Shown: positions 1-6,639, counted from the stretch's first letter. The stretch is 33,786 nucleotides of DNA from a virus (IMGVR_UViG_3300028025_000012:1-33786), one strand, 5' to 3'. The notes: generated from the sequence alone by a model not told the origin. Made by a program: numbers and translations.

Positions 1-127
1 TTGGAAATTATATATCAATTCGTTTTGTGCTAACGTTGTTGTACCAGGAATAATCCACATACGACTATACAAGGGTTCTTTCTCAGTCTCAATATCCATC
101 GTTAGCTGCGTTACATCACCGAACCCA
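1..127. repeat. Terminal direct repeat, left copy (contig circularisation overlap)
   Basis: Bases 1-127 are identical to 33660-33786. The tail gene on the minus strand reads in frame through the join, so the repeat is a redundant overlap from cutting a circle. A length of exactly 127 is also a common maximum k-mer of short-read assemblers, which favours an assembly overlap over biological packaging ends. Confidence 0.95.
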
Positions 128-690
128 TAAGAATTAATCTGTTCGTGTGCTCTTGCTATTTCTTTTAGGTCATCTAATATCAGTGCGTAATTAACTTCGT
201 TCACCGATGTTGGTAATGTTAATCCTGACACTGGTAATACGCAGTTATTGTAGTCAAATGGTTGTTCTATTGTGATGTTAAGAGTCCATCCTGCTAATAA
301 GGTCTCATATCTTTCTAAAAAAGGTTCTACTGGACTTCCCCATAATGGTTCATAATCTATACTGAACCCACCAAATGTGGCTGTATAAGACTGATATAGA
401 ATAGTCCACACATCTTTTACTATCTCCAACGTGTCAGACATTACATCTTCCTGATTGGATAGGTCATTATTTATAATATCACATATAATAATTGAGAAAT
501 TATAGTCTATTCTGTTTTGTGCGAACACTGTTTGTGCAGGTACAACGTACATTTTTGTGTAGACAGGCTCCTGTTTTGACTCAATATCCATCGTTAATTG
601 GGTAATATCACCATACCCAAACGAATTAATCTGAGGGTGGTGGTACGCAATACCACTTAAATCCTGTATAACTTGCTTATAATTGACCAT
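1..690 (-). CDS. Duplicated tail-completion-like protein, 5' part (continues at 33659-33342)
   Basis: This is the first 230 codons of a 335-residue protein. Its start codon is at 690 and its reading frame leaves base 1 and continues in frame at 33659, ending at 33342. Residues about 3-154 and about 166-306 are two diverged copies of one domain. Shared landmarks are QINSxGxGDxTQLTMDIE, IINNDLSNQ, FLERxETLLxGWTLNI and QPFDYNxCVLP. Single-domain proteins of this look, about 150 residues long, are common in Bacteroidota phages near neck and tail genes, and a tail-terminator or tail-completion role is inferred. It follows the tail chaperone with a 33-bp gap and precedes the collagen-like fibre. 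The domain duplication is the unusual feature. The call of one gene is firm; the function is tentative. Confidence 0.8.
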   Translation of the reverse strand, partial: MVNYKQVIQDLSGIAYHHPQINSFGYGDITQLTMDIESKQEPVYTKMYVVPAQTVFAQNRIDYNFSIIICDIINNDLSNQEDVMSDTLEIVKDVWTILYQSYTATFGGFSIDYEPLWGSPVEPFLERYETLLAGWTLNITIEQPFDYNNCVLPVSGLTLPTSVNEVNYALILDDLKEIARAHEQINSYGFGDVTQLTMDIETEKEPLYSRMWIIPGTTTLAQNELIYNFQ

Positions 691-723
691 TACTTATAAA
701 TATAAAAAAATCTAAATCGGTTA

Positions 724-1017
724 TTATACTGCACCTTGTGCTTGTCTTGTTAATCTATTTATTTCTTCATCATAATTTATAAGGAAAGACAATTGGTTCA
801 GTGCTTCCATCACATTACTATCGTAGACTATTTGATGTTTCGTAAAATCGTTTCCAGATAGTCGGTTGACAACAACGTACCATCCGTACGTCTTTTGAAA
901 AGAATTTGGATTATCATCTTTCTCATACTCCACATCAGTTTTATTTTCTGAATCGTCGATAGCTTCTTGATCAAATACAGCTGGGAATAACCTGAAAATC
1001 TCTTTTCTAATTGAGTA
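724..1017 (-). CDS. -1 frame extension of the tail assembly chaperone
   Basis: This is the C-terminal 97 residues reached if ribosomes slip back one base at the T7 run (minus strand, 1023-1017) in the upstream chaperone gene. The frame is open from before the slip site to the stop at 724, and a 69-residue stretch at its end would start at an internal ATG (933). After the shift the protein continues YSIRKEIFRLFPAVF and ends with a GWYVVVNRLSGNDFTKH / NQLSFLINYDEE block that looks like a genuine phage tail-chaperone C-terminus. The fused product would be 174 + 97 = 271 residues. The alternative is a single-base assembly or mutational indel in one continuous gene. It is unlikely to be an independently translated gene. 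Confidence 0.7.
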   Translation of the reverse strand, partial: YSIRKEIFRLFPAVFDQEAIDDSENKTDVEYEKDDNPNSFQKTYGWYVVVNRLSGNDFTKHQIVYDSNVMEALNQLSFLINYDEEINRLTRQAQGAV

Positions 1018-1538
1018 AAAAAAGTCTGTGCTCCGAGCACGTACCTCACGTTTAGTTTCTTCTTAAATAATTCTGCACGTTTCTTCATCGTCTTGACGTC
1101 GTACTTCTCAATATCAAAATCGTGTTCACCTCTTTCTTCCGTAATTGGTCTGTACATAATTGCAGTTAGGTAGTGCAGTGAGTCCAGTAACTCATCAGGT
1201 TTTTTAGAACTGAGTGTGTCTAAGTCCACAAACTCCGCAAACGATAGGTCCTTCCAGTTAGGGAAGAAACCATAATTAATTCCATCCAATATAAACCTAT
1301 CTTCAAACTTAGGTGCAGTTGGTATTAGATTTAATATTTCACTTGCAAGAAAGTTTATCTCTTGATAGTCATGTTCTAATAGTTCATCTTGTTTAGCACC
1401 AGTTAATAAACTAATAAGTTTAGCTGCGAAGTATTGGTCCTCAAATAAGTCCTGCATCTTATATATCTTAACGTATTGTTCTATCGTTAGATATTCAGGT
1501 AGTTTATATTCTACCTCATTCATTTTGAATTTAAACAT
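828..1538 (-). CDS. Tail assembly chaperone (zero-frame product)
   Basis: This 236-residue protein starts with an ATG at 1538, eleven bases after the large terminase stop. Residues 1-174 are acidic and helical in character, like the tail assembly chaperones that lambda-type siphoviruses make before tape-measure folding (the G/GT system). The segment KKRAELFKKKLNVRYVLGAQTFF ends exactly at the T7 slip site. Beyond it the zero frame turns into a basic, low-plausibility tail (rich in K, I, L and R), while the -1 frame looks like real protein. This is the expected layout for a G/GT pair. It is unusual that the gene lies directly after TerL and about 14 kb (along the transcript) before the tape measure. 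Family call from context and composition. Confidence 0.65.
   Translation of the reverse strand: MFKFKMNEVEYKLPEYLTIEQYVKIYKMQDLFEDQYFAAKLISLLTGAKQDELLEHDYQEINFLASEILNLIPTAPKFEDRFILDGINYGFFPNWKDLSFAEFVDLDTLSSKKPDELLDSLHYLTAIMYRPITEERGEHDFDIEKYDVKTMKKRAELFKKKLNVRYVLGAQTFFTQLEKRFSGYSQLYLIKKLSTIQKIKLMWSMRKMIIQILFKRRTDGTLLSTDYLETILRNIK
1017..1023 (-). promoter_or_regulatory. Putative -1 ribosomal slippery heptamer (T TTT TTT)
   Basis: On the minus strand the zero-frame codons are ACT-TTT-TTT-ACT. The heptamer T-TTT-TTT fits the X-XXY-YYZ slippery rule, and slipping by -1 continues with TAC into the long -1 frame that ends at 724. The signal is seen in the sequence; actual slippage is inferred. 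Confidence 0.6.
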
Positions 1539-1548
1539 ATATATATAT

Positions 1549-2883
1549 TTATTTTATAAAGGAAAGACTGTACTTCCCTGTTGATTTTTGGTTCTTTATG
1601 TGTGGGTACATACCCATCATTATCGCGTCACTTATATCGGGTGACCTTCCTAATATTCTTTTCTGTTCGTCTTTTGATATTACTGCTATCTTACCATCCT
1701 TGTCTACATCTTTTAGTTTAACTGATAATAGTTCTTGTGTGAGGTCATCTATAAGTGATGGGTCATTTATATTAATTGATATTAATCCCTGCTTAAACAT
1801 CTCACTCAACCGAACGTAACACTGACTCTTTAAGTTACTGAAGTTCTGTTCATGTAGTGCTTTACTATTGTTCACGAAATTAAATCCCCTCAACTGATCA
1901 CCAACACCTGAACCAATACCATCAGTGTCCACAATAACATTTGTAGGGTGCACACCATAAGTTGACATTAATAATTTTATTTCTTCCGATAGTTGTACGG
2001 TAGATAGTTTCCTAAACACAAATATCTCAGTGATGACTGTACCAACCCACATAACAATTACAGACCTATCCTCACCAAATCTACTTACGTCCACACTTAG
2101 TCTTTTAACATCAGTAGGGTTTGGTGCTGCACGATATACTGATTGTGTTATGGTGTCCATACTAAACAGTGCTGATATATCATTTGTATATCGCCAGTTA
2201 CCCATTAATAATCTTTCACGTTGTTGGAAAGGTAACTCTCTTAAAGTTTGTATGTAGCTTTCGGGGAGGTGCGGGTTGTCTAATGGTAAAGAAGCGATAA
2301 AGACCTTGTTGCTATCTAATGTACCTTGTTCATGTGGTAGATAAAATCTTGTGAATAACCAGTTCTGTCCTGGATTTGATGTAAGTAATATCTTAGGTAT
2401 TAAATTATATTCGTTTAGTTTAAATCTTATACGTGACTTTAATATTGAAAAGGTTGTCTCACTTATCTGTACAGCTTCATCCACATATACTGCCGTTAAT
2501 TCTAACCCGCCTAAATTATCTTTATTAACATCCGATGGTTTGTCTTCAAGGTCCTTCAATATTATTTCTGAACCGTTCTGAAACGTAAGCACATTTGATT
2601 GTGCGTTATAAGAATAATGTGTGTCCGCAGTAAGACCCATAAACTTAGGTCCCAATACCTCCATTAGCGTTTTAAAGGTGGTTTGTTTGAGTGTTGATAG
2701 TACGGTTCTACCTATCAGTGTTCTTATACCAGGGTACTTTAAACACAACGTTACAATCCAAATACAACCTAACGTACTTTTAGATCCACCGGCACTACCA
2801 CCGAAACATATCTCGTTGGTCACATCATCAGTCAAATACCTCCACGCAATAGATTGTTTAGGTAGTAAGTTTATCTCAGCCAT
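1549..2883 (-). CDS. terL: Large terminase subunit (ATPase/nuclease)
   Basis: This 444-residue packaging motor drives DNA into the procapsid and cuts it. N-terminal ATPase: Walker A at residues 28-37 (GGSAGGSKST, with a Gly/Ser-rich loop rather than the usual GRGSGKS form), Walker B AVYVDE with D135/E136, and a coupling motif TSNPG at 168-172. C-terminal RNase H-like nuclease: candidate acidic residues D265 (SVDVSRFG), D319/D321 (VIVDTDG) and D416/D419 (SPDISDA). The length is normal for the family. It overlaps the glycosyltransferase stop by one base. It is unusual to find a glycosyltransferase and a 56-residue gene between TerS and TerL. Confidence 0.95.
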   Translation of the reverse strand: MAEINLLPKQSIAWRYLTDDVTNEICFGGSAGGSKSTLGCIWIVTLCLKYPGIRTLIGRTVLSTLKQTTFKTLMEVLGPKFMGLTADTHYSYNAQSNVLTFQNGSEIILKDLEDKPSDVNKDNLGGLELTAVYVDEAVQISETTFSILKSRIRFKLNEYNLIPKILLTSNPGQNWLFTRFYLPHEQGTLDSNKVFIASLPLDNPHLPESYIQTLRELPFQQRERLLMGNWRYTNDISALFSMDTITQSVYRAAPNPTDVKRLSVDVSRFGEDRSVIVMWVGTVITEIFVFRKLSTVQLSEEIKLLMSTYGVHPTNVIVDTDGIGSGVGDQLRGFNFVNNSKALHEQNFSNLKSQCYVRLSEMFKQGLISININDPSLIDDLTQELLSVKLKDVDKDGKIAVISKDEQKRILGRSPDISDAIMMGMYPHIKNQKSTGKYSLSFIK

Positions 2884-3458
2884 TAATTATGTACGTATAA
2901 TATTTTATTTATTTTACCAACCTTGCTTGTCTTATACTTGTTGATATAATTAACGAACTTAAAGTCTGCTTGATAGCTATTGGTTATTAATCGTAGGTCA
3001 CCTATAATAGTTTTTCTTGTCATAAAGTTTCCTATATCAATAAACCCCTCAGCTATTTTAGATTTAATTGGTTGGTAGCTATCCCTTTTCATGTCGTGCA
3101 GTAAATCGCAGTAGACTAAATCTCTACCTAATTCACCCTCAGTTAAGAAATTATCTACGAAGGTTGGAATATAATAGTTGTCATCCCCTGTCATTACAAT
3201 CCATTCTTCTTGTGCGTGGTCCAATCCGTAGTTACGTGCAGTGTGACCCCAATCGTTATTAGGACCATCTACGTGGCTAAAATGGACACGTGATTCTTCC
3301 TGATACAAATCCTTCACCTCACGATAATCGTTCGTTAATCCGTCTATAACAACGTGTGCTGTCCAGTTTGGATTGGTCTGCACCATCAGTGATTGTAATA
3401 TTAATTTTAAATCCTCAGGTCTTTCCCACGTTGGGATGATAAACTCTATCTTACTCAT
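2883..3458 (-). CDS. GT2-like (GT-A fold) glycosyltransferase
   Basis: This 191-residue protein opens with the family-2 pattern EFIIPTWERPEDLKLILQSL (residues 5-24), then VVIDG (36-40) and an acidic metal/nucleotide-sugar site in TGDDNYYIPTF (90-100), the usual DxD position. That places it in the GT-A superfamily. It is short, with the catalytic core only and no membrane segment. Donor and acceptor cannot be read. It lies inside the packaging operon, overlapping both neighbours by a few bases. Possible targets are virion proteins (for example the Ser/Thr/Pro-rich fibres), modified phage DNA bases, or host surface sugars; none is shown by the sequence. Confidence 0.8.
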   Translation of the reverse strand: MSKIEFIIPTWERPEDLKLILQSLMVQTNPNWTAHVVIDGLTNDYREVKDLYQEESRVHFSHVDGPNNDWGHTARNYGLDHAQEEWIVMTGDDNYYIPTFVDNFLTEGELGRDLVYCDLLHDMKRDSYQPIKSKIAEGFIDIGNFMTRKTIIGDLRLITNSYQADFKFVNYINKYKTSKVGKINKILYVHN

Positions 3459-3621
3459 CTACTTTAACGTTTTGTAAATCGGGATAAACCTTATTTGATA
3501 AGTGCAGCAAGTACTTTACCTTTTGTTCTTCGGTCATACCCGCCATCTTTCTCATCTCTTTCTCGTACATCTTCTTGACGTCGTGTGCTTTTTTTCTCTT
3601 TAATGTTCTTTCTAAACCCAT
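3451..3621 (-). CDS. Small basic/helical protein, 56 aa
   Basis: A short gene between TerS and the glycosyltransferase. It starts MGLERTLKRKKAHDVKKM and ends NVKVDE, and its stop codon overlaps the next start (ATGAGTAA). The first half is highly basic and predicted helical (KKMYEKEMRKMAGM); the second half contains EEQKVKYLLHLSNKVYPDL. I recognise no family. Tight translational coupling on its 3' side and its place in the packaging cluster suggest it is real. A packaging accessory or DNA-binding role is possible but not shown. Confidence 0.65.
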   Translation of the reverse strand: MGLERTLKRKKAHDVKKMYEKEMRKMAGMTEEQKVKYLLHLSNKVYPDLQNVKVDE

Positions 3622-3679
3622 ATATTTTCTGTATATTTTATCTAAAAACGAAATTGTAGGGGTGGCTAACCCAAAAAAA

Positions 3680-4084
3680 TTAATCGTTTAAGTTTATGTT
3701 AATTGATATTGGTGCGCCATTAGATGTTATATCCACCTTCTTAGTCTCCAGTGAATATATCTTCGCAATAGAGTCCAGCACCTCTTTCTCAGTTCTCTTA
3801 TTATTGTCTTCACGACAGCGATTAAGTAGGTCATACAATTGTGTTAAGTGATTTTCTAATATTTCCTCAGAGTTTTGGTTAAATCTTTCCTTCATTCTTG
3901 TTCTTGCTTCCTTCCACCAATTCTCCGCAGTCCTTTCGGTTACTTCAAATTCTTTTGCTGCTTTTGCTGCAAACTCTCTATACGATAGATGTTCATACAA
4001 CATCATCTCAAATATTCGTGGCATCCTGCTTTCAAAGTCTAATTCGTTTGACTTACGTCCTCTTTTTGTTTCTTTATTTTCCAT
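3680..4084 (-). CDS. terS: Small terminase subunit
   Basis: This 134-residue protein recognises phage DNA for packaging and hands it to TerL. The N-terminus RGRKSNELDFESRMPRI is followed by a helix-turn-helix-like region (residues about 30-70, LSYREFAAKAAKEFEVTERTAENWWKEAR). A helical oligomerisation segment and a β-rich C-terminal tail (ITSNGAPISININLND) follow, which is the normal TerS architecture. Position just upstream of TerL in transcription order supports the call. The start overlaps the stop of the preceding gene by one base. Confidence 0.8.
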   Translation of the reverse strand: MENKETKRGRKSNELDFESRMPRIFEMMLYEHLSYREFAAKAAKEFEVTERTAENWWKEARTRMKERFNQNSEEILENHLTQLYDLLNRCREDNNKRTEKEVLDSIAKIYSLETKKVDITSNGAPISININLND

Positions 4085-4320
4085 TATAATAATTTTAATA
4101 CGTTACGTACATAATGATCCATCTTGATATACGCCCTGTTCTTGCAGCAGCTGTACACCACGTCCTCATTAAATATAAGTTTATATATATTGTTCGCTTT
4201 ATCCTTGTACTCTTTTGTAGCACCTGACGCTTGTAGCACCATATGTGCAAATAGAATATCCTCGTTGGATATATTACTCGTCGTCGGTTCCAGTACTTTC
4301 TGTTGTTTCGCTTTCGCCAT
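4084..4320 (-). CDS. Hypothetical protein, 78 aa
   Basis: Starts MAKAKQQKVLEPTTSN and continues with a helical segment (NEDILFAHMVLQASGATKEYKDKANNIYKLIF) and a C-terminus with two adjacent Cys (SCCKNRAYIKMDHYVRNVLKLL). Its first codons overlap the end of the 39-aa Cys peptide gene in another frame, and its stop overlaps the TerS start, so it is embedded in the packaging operon. No family recognised. Confidence 0.7.
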   Translation of the reverse strand: MAKAKQQKVLEPTTSNISNEDILFAHMVLQASGATKEYKDKANNIYKLIFNEDVVYSCCKNRAYIKMDHYVRNVLKLL

Positions 4321-4393
4321 TTGTTTCTGTTTGAATTACCTCAGGGGTTGGTTTAGGGTTTCTAACCACTGGTTGCTTACATCCACATCCCAT
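4274..4393 (-). CDS. MGCGCK mini-protein, 39 aa
   Basis: A short open frame starting MGCGCKQPVVRNPKPTPEV and ending in an acidic Glu/Thr/Ser tail (ETTESTGTDDE). It begins three bases after the sigma factor stop and overlaps the next gene by 47 bases. Short peptides beginning MGCxCK recur in Bacteroidota phages near terminase genes, from general recollection, not a search. Two Cys at positions 3 and 5 and a charged disordered tail are visible. The function is unknown; a metal-binding or lipid-modified anchor would be speculation. Confidence 0.6.
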   Translation of the reverse strand: MGCGCKQPVVRNPKPTPEVIQTETNGESETTESTGTDDE

Positions 4394-4395
4394 CT

Positions 4396-4917
4396 TTATC
4401 TATTTAATTTTAAGTTTATATCTTCTTTAACTATCTTTCTTATTTCATTAATATAACGAGAAATACTTGTTTTTGGTATATTTGTTTTTCTACTCACTGC
4501 GTTCATACTTCTATTGAGAGAGAGGTACATATCTAATAAACTCTTCTTGAACCAATCCAATTCTGCGTAGTTCTCTTCCAATAGTTGATATACTCTTTCT
4601 GTTTCAAACTCTTGTTGTTCGTATGATATATCCCAGCAGGTTGCAACATCCACATTCATCGTTTGTCTTTCCCTTCTTATACGATAGTGGAAAGGTGACG
4701 TCTTACTAAAATAGTTTATTCTCATCACCGCAACGATGTAGTACTTAATACTGTTCTCATCGTAGTTCTTCAAGGTTATAACCTCCTTATCGTAAAGCTG
4801 TAATATACATTCGTGCAGCAGGTCTTTTGTTAGTGGGTCCTGCTTCGTCATCTTCAGTGCTATATTGTATAGTTGGTAGTAGTTGGTGGACAGGTAATTT
4901 TCTATTTCTTTAATCAT
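4396..4917 (-). CDS. Sigma-70-family RNA polymerase sigma factor (phage)
   Basis: This 173-residue protein has the two-part layout of small (ECF-like) sigma factors. The N-terminal region 2-like helices (residues about 1-85) contain YNIALKMTKQDPLTKDLLHECILQLYD, with the acidic DLLHEC core, and then YYIVAVMRINYF. A region 4-like helix-turn-helix lies at about 130-168 (LNRSMNAVSRKTNIPKTSISRYINEIRKIV). It would redirect host RNA polymerase to phage promoters. It overlaps the preceding gene by 8 bases and sits directly before the packaging genes, which suggests middle/late timing control. No anti-sigma gene is recognised nearby. A divergent HTH regulator is the main alternative. Confidence 0.7.
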   Translation of the reverse strand: MIKEIENYLSTNYYQLYNIALKMTKQDPLTKDLLHECILQLYDKEVITLKNYDENSIKYYIVAVMRINYFSKTSPFHYRIRRERQTMNVDVATCWDISYEQQEFETERVYQLLEENYAELDWFKKSLLDMYLSLNRSMNAVSRKTNIPKTSISRYINEIRKIVKEDINLKLNR

Positions 4918-5182
4918 TAACCATTTTCTTTATGTCAAACAGAACACCTGCTACTTCATAATTTTCTTCGTGTTCGTTCATTATTATTGAGGCGTCTATA
5001 ATCTTGTTGAGGATATTAAATCTATTAATCTCAGGGTCTGTATGTTTTTCAAGTAGGTATAACATACTTTCCAATATTGAGTTACATATTACTTCTTTTT
5101 CATCCACTGGTAATGTAAAATAATCTACTGGTACGTCTAAGTGTCCTATCTTAACTATCTTTTTTTTCACGATAAAAATCAT
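4910..5182 (-). CDS. Hypothetical protein, 90 aa
   Basis: A small acidic helical protein with a β-like start (KKIVKIGHLDVPVDYFTLPVDEKEVI) followed by helices (LESMLYLLEKHTDP, ILNKIIDASIIM). The ATG at 5182 lies inside the upstream zinc/HTH gene (32-base overlap); a GTG at 5170 is an alternative start. It overlaps the sigma gene start by 8 bases, so the three genes are probably co-translated. No family recognised. A role as a partner of the sigma factor or zinc/HTH protein is only suggested by position. Confidence 0.65.
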   Translation of the reverse strand: MIFIVKKKIVKIGHLDVPVDYFTLPVDEKEVICNSILESMLYLLEKHTDPEINRFNILNKIIDASIIMNEHEENYEVAGVLFDIKKMVND

Positions 5183-5831
5183 TTACTATCTTTCTTAGTG
5201 TGGTATGGGAACAACAATAAATATACGCAAGTTCCTCATAAGTCATCCCTTCCTCCTTTTGCTGGACTATTTCCTTGATGTAATTGTGTACCCCATGTTT
5301 CTTTCGCACTATAACCCCATTAGGACGTCGTTTAGTTCTCGGTTGAGGAATTATATTTAACCACACATTATCTGCTGTTTTTACACCCTCTTTTGACCAT
5401 ACACCATTATCGTTGTACTTCCAACCTAATCGTTCAAGAACCATAAAGGTTTGTGCTTTCTGATATTCATCAGCGTACGTATTTGGTTTTTGACAAACTC
5501 TTTCACTACCACCTTCACTCATAACTCTATTATAATTTCTTTCGTTCTGATTTTTTCTTATACAACTTATACAATATCTACCTTGTACTTCTTTACCGCT
5601 ATCGTAGTAACCACTAATTGGTATATCTTTTTTACAACAAGGACAATATTTTTTAGGTTCTTCTTTTACCACTGCAGGATTATTCTTTACCTTACGTTTA
5701 TATTCTCTTACCTGTTCTCTTGTACATACTAAACATACATTCCTTGTTCTATATTTCTGTTGTGTTGAGTGCCAATATGTATAGTACTCATCATCATTCC
5801 TTTCCACCTTACACTTGCTACAAATCTTCAT
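5151..5831 (-). CDS. Double zinc-ribbon protein with C-terminal helix-turn-helix
   Basis: This 226-residue protein has two N-terminal CxxC-pair modules: C4/C7 with C33/C36, and C63/C65/C66 with C87/C90. Each has the layout CxxC...F/Y...CxxC seen at the front of phage HNH-type and DNA-binding proteins, but no HNH catalytic segment follows. Residues 118-170 contain a Trp-rich segment (VLERLGWKYNDNGVW), and residues 185-222 form a probable HTH (EEGMTYEELAYIYCCSHTTLRKIVNDFY). A DNA-binding regulator is the best guess. An attenuator-like hairpin ends five bases before the start codon, suggesting controlled or autoregulated expression. Confidence 0.65.
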   Translation of the reverse strand: MKICSKCKVERNDDEYYTYWHSTQQKYRTRNVCLVCTREQVREYKRKVKNNPAVVKEEPKKYCPCCKKDIPISGYYDSGKEVQGRYCISCIRKNQNERNYNRVMSEGGSERVCQKPNTYADEYQKAQTFMVLERLGWKYNDNGVWSKEGVKTADNVWLNIIPQPRTKRRPNGVIVRKKHGVHNYIKEIVQQKEEGMTYEELAYIYCCSHTTLRKIVNDFYREKKDS

Positions 5832-5837
5832 ACTAAT

Positions 5838-5885
5838 AAAAAACCCAGTACTTTTGGAAATGGGAGTAACCTTCGGTACTGGGTT
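5838..5885 (-). terminator. Intrinsic terminator/attenuator before the zinc-ribbon/HTH gene
   Basis: A perfect 10-bp inverted repeat AACCCAGTAC / GTACTGGGTT (5842-5851 and 5876-5885) encloses a 24-nt loop. In the minus direction it runs straight into a T6 tract that stops six bases before the ATG at 5831. It would terminate the upstream transcription unit or act as a leader attenuator for the downstream gene. Confidence 0.7.
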
Positions 5886-5909
5886 GAGGAGGTATTTAAC
5901 CTACTATTA

Positions 5910-5939
5910 TAAATATATCAAATTTTTAGAAAATCTAAA
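5910..5939 (-). promoter_or_regulatory. Possible promoter before the attenuator hairpin
   Basis: The minus strand has TTTA-N18-TATATTTA, close to the Bacteroidota form TTTG-N19-TAnnTTTG but with an imperfect -33 box and a short spacer. If used, the transcript would begin at about 5903 and its leader would contain the 5842-5885 hairpin. Confidence 0.3.
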
Positions 5940-6354
5940 CAGTTGGATAATTTATTTTTTCTGTAATATTCTTAGCCCAACCTAATGGTAGGAAAGCTAC
6001 CTTCTTGTAAGTTTCCTGAATATTACGATGGTAGTGTGTTGAAGCGTTACCAATAAACACTTCTCTCCACCAATCATCAGGTACTCTTGTAGCCATCTCT
6101 CTTAAATCAAAAGACCAGCATCCCTTCGGTGTTGAGACTATATATCTCAATTCCTTGTTACCAGGTAGTGCGAATAACTCATCCCATTTTTTTCTTTCAA
6201 TCATTACTCTACCGTAGTGTTTGCTTATACATTTTAGTTCTGCTTCTACATTTAGTTCTGCAGAATAAAAATCACTGGGATCAAACTCCCCGTTTCTTGT
6301 TGCGTCAGGGACCAAATTGTCCTTGATTAAGTTGAACAGTATTTCTTCGTTCAT
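5935..6354 (-). CDS. Putative PD-(D/E)XK-type nuclease, 139 aa
   Basis: Residues 25-41 (FDPSDFYSAELNVEAELKC) place Asp25/Asp28 before an E39-x-K41 signature, the usual PD-(D/E)XK spacing. A strand-helix pattern with IERKKWDELFAL follows, then IVSTPKGCWSFDL (about 72-84) and a C-terminal Trp/His-rich block. This layout matches a small nuclease type common in Bacteroidota phages as I recall it. It could resolve DNA junctions or process packaging intermediates; the substrate is not shown. It is the only enzyme of DNA metabolism in the window apart from terminase. An inactive structural relative is the alternative. Confidence 0.5.
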   Translation of the reverse strand: MNEEILFNLIKDNLVPDATRNGEFDPSDFYSAELNVEAELKCISKHYGRVMIERKKWDELFALPGNKELRYIVSTPKGCWSFDLREMATRVPDDWWREVFIGNASTHYHRNIQETYKKVAFLPLGWAKNITEKINYPTV

Positions 6355-6395
6355 GTTTTACGTTGGTTACCTATACACCAGCAGGTTTTTAATTG

Positions 6396-6623
6396 TTATT
6401 TATTAATTCTTGTATTGTAAGATTTAATACATCCTGTCCACCACTTTTCTGCTACCTGTACATCCTCATCAATTAATAATAATGATTGATAATACTTGTA
6501 ACAACCTATCAACCATTTTTCAGTCATCGTAGGTTCTCTTAGTTCATTTTGTTGAGATAGTTGTATTACCTCGCTGTACGTCCTTGTTTTTTGTACTGGT
6601 ACCTTTTTTGTTTTACTTTTCAT
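6396..6623 (-). CDS. Hypothetical protein, 75 aa
   Basis: A small basic protein starting MKSKTKKVPVQKTRTYSEVI. The start at 6623 follows an A-rich leader; an in-frame ATG at 6650 would add nine residues and overlap the upstream stop. The middle has RYSEVIQLSQQ-like helices and the end is Trp/Lys-rich (VAEKWWTGCIKSYNTRINK). It resembles small phage accessory proteins but I recognise no family. It belongs to the leading group of small leftward genes. Confidence 0.55.
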   Translation of the reverse strand: MKSKTKKVPVQKTRTYSEVIQLSQQNELREPTMTEKWLIGCYKYYQSLLLIDEDVQVAEKWWTGCIKSYNTRINK

Positions 6624-6639
6624 ATCTATATTGTTTTTT

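Noticed and set aside
1-127. Biological direct terminal repeat marking packaging ends
   Set aside because: The exact length of 127 and the in-frame gene across the join fit an assembly overlap better; read pile-up data would be needed to claim true ends.
724-933. Independent 69-codon gene starting at 933
   Set aside because: The same frame is open upstream to the slip site with protein-like sequence, so it is better seen as the C-terminal part of the frameshifted chaperone.
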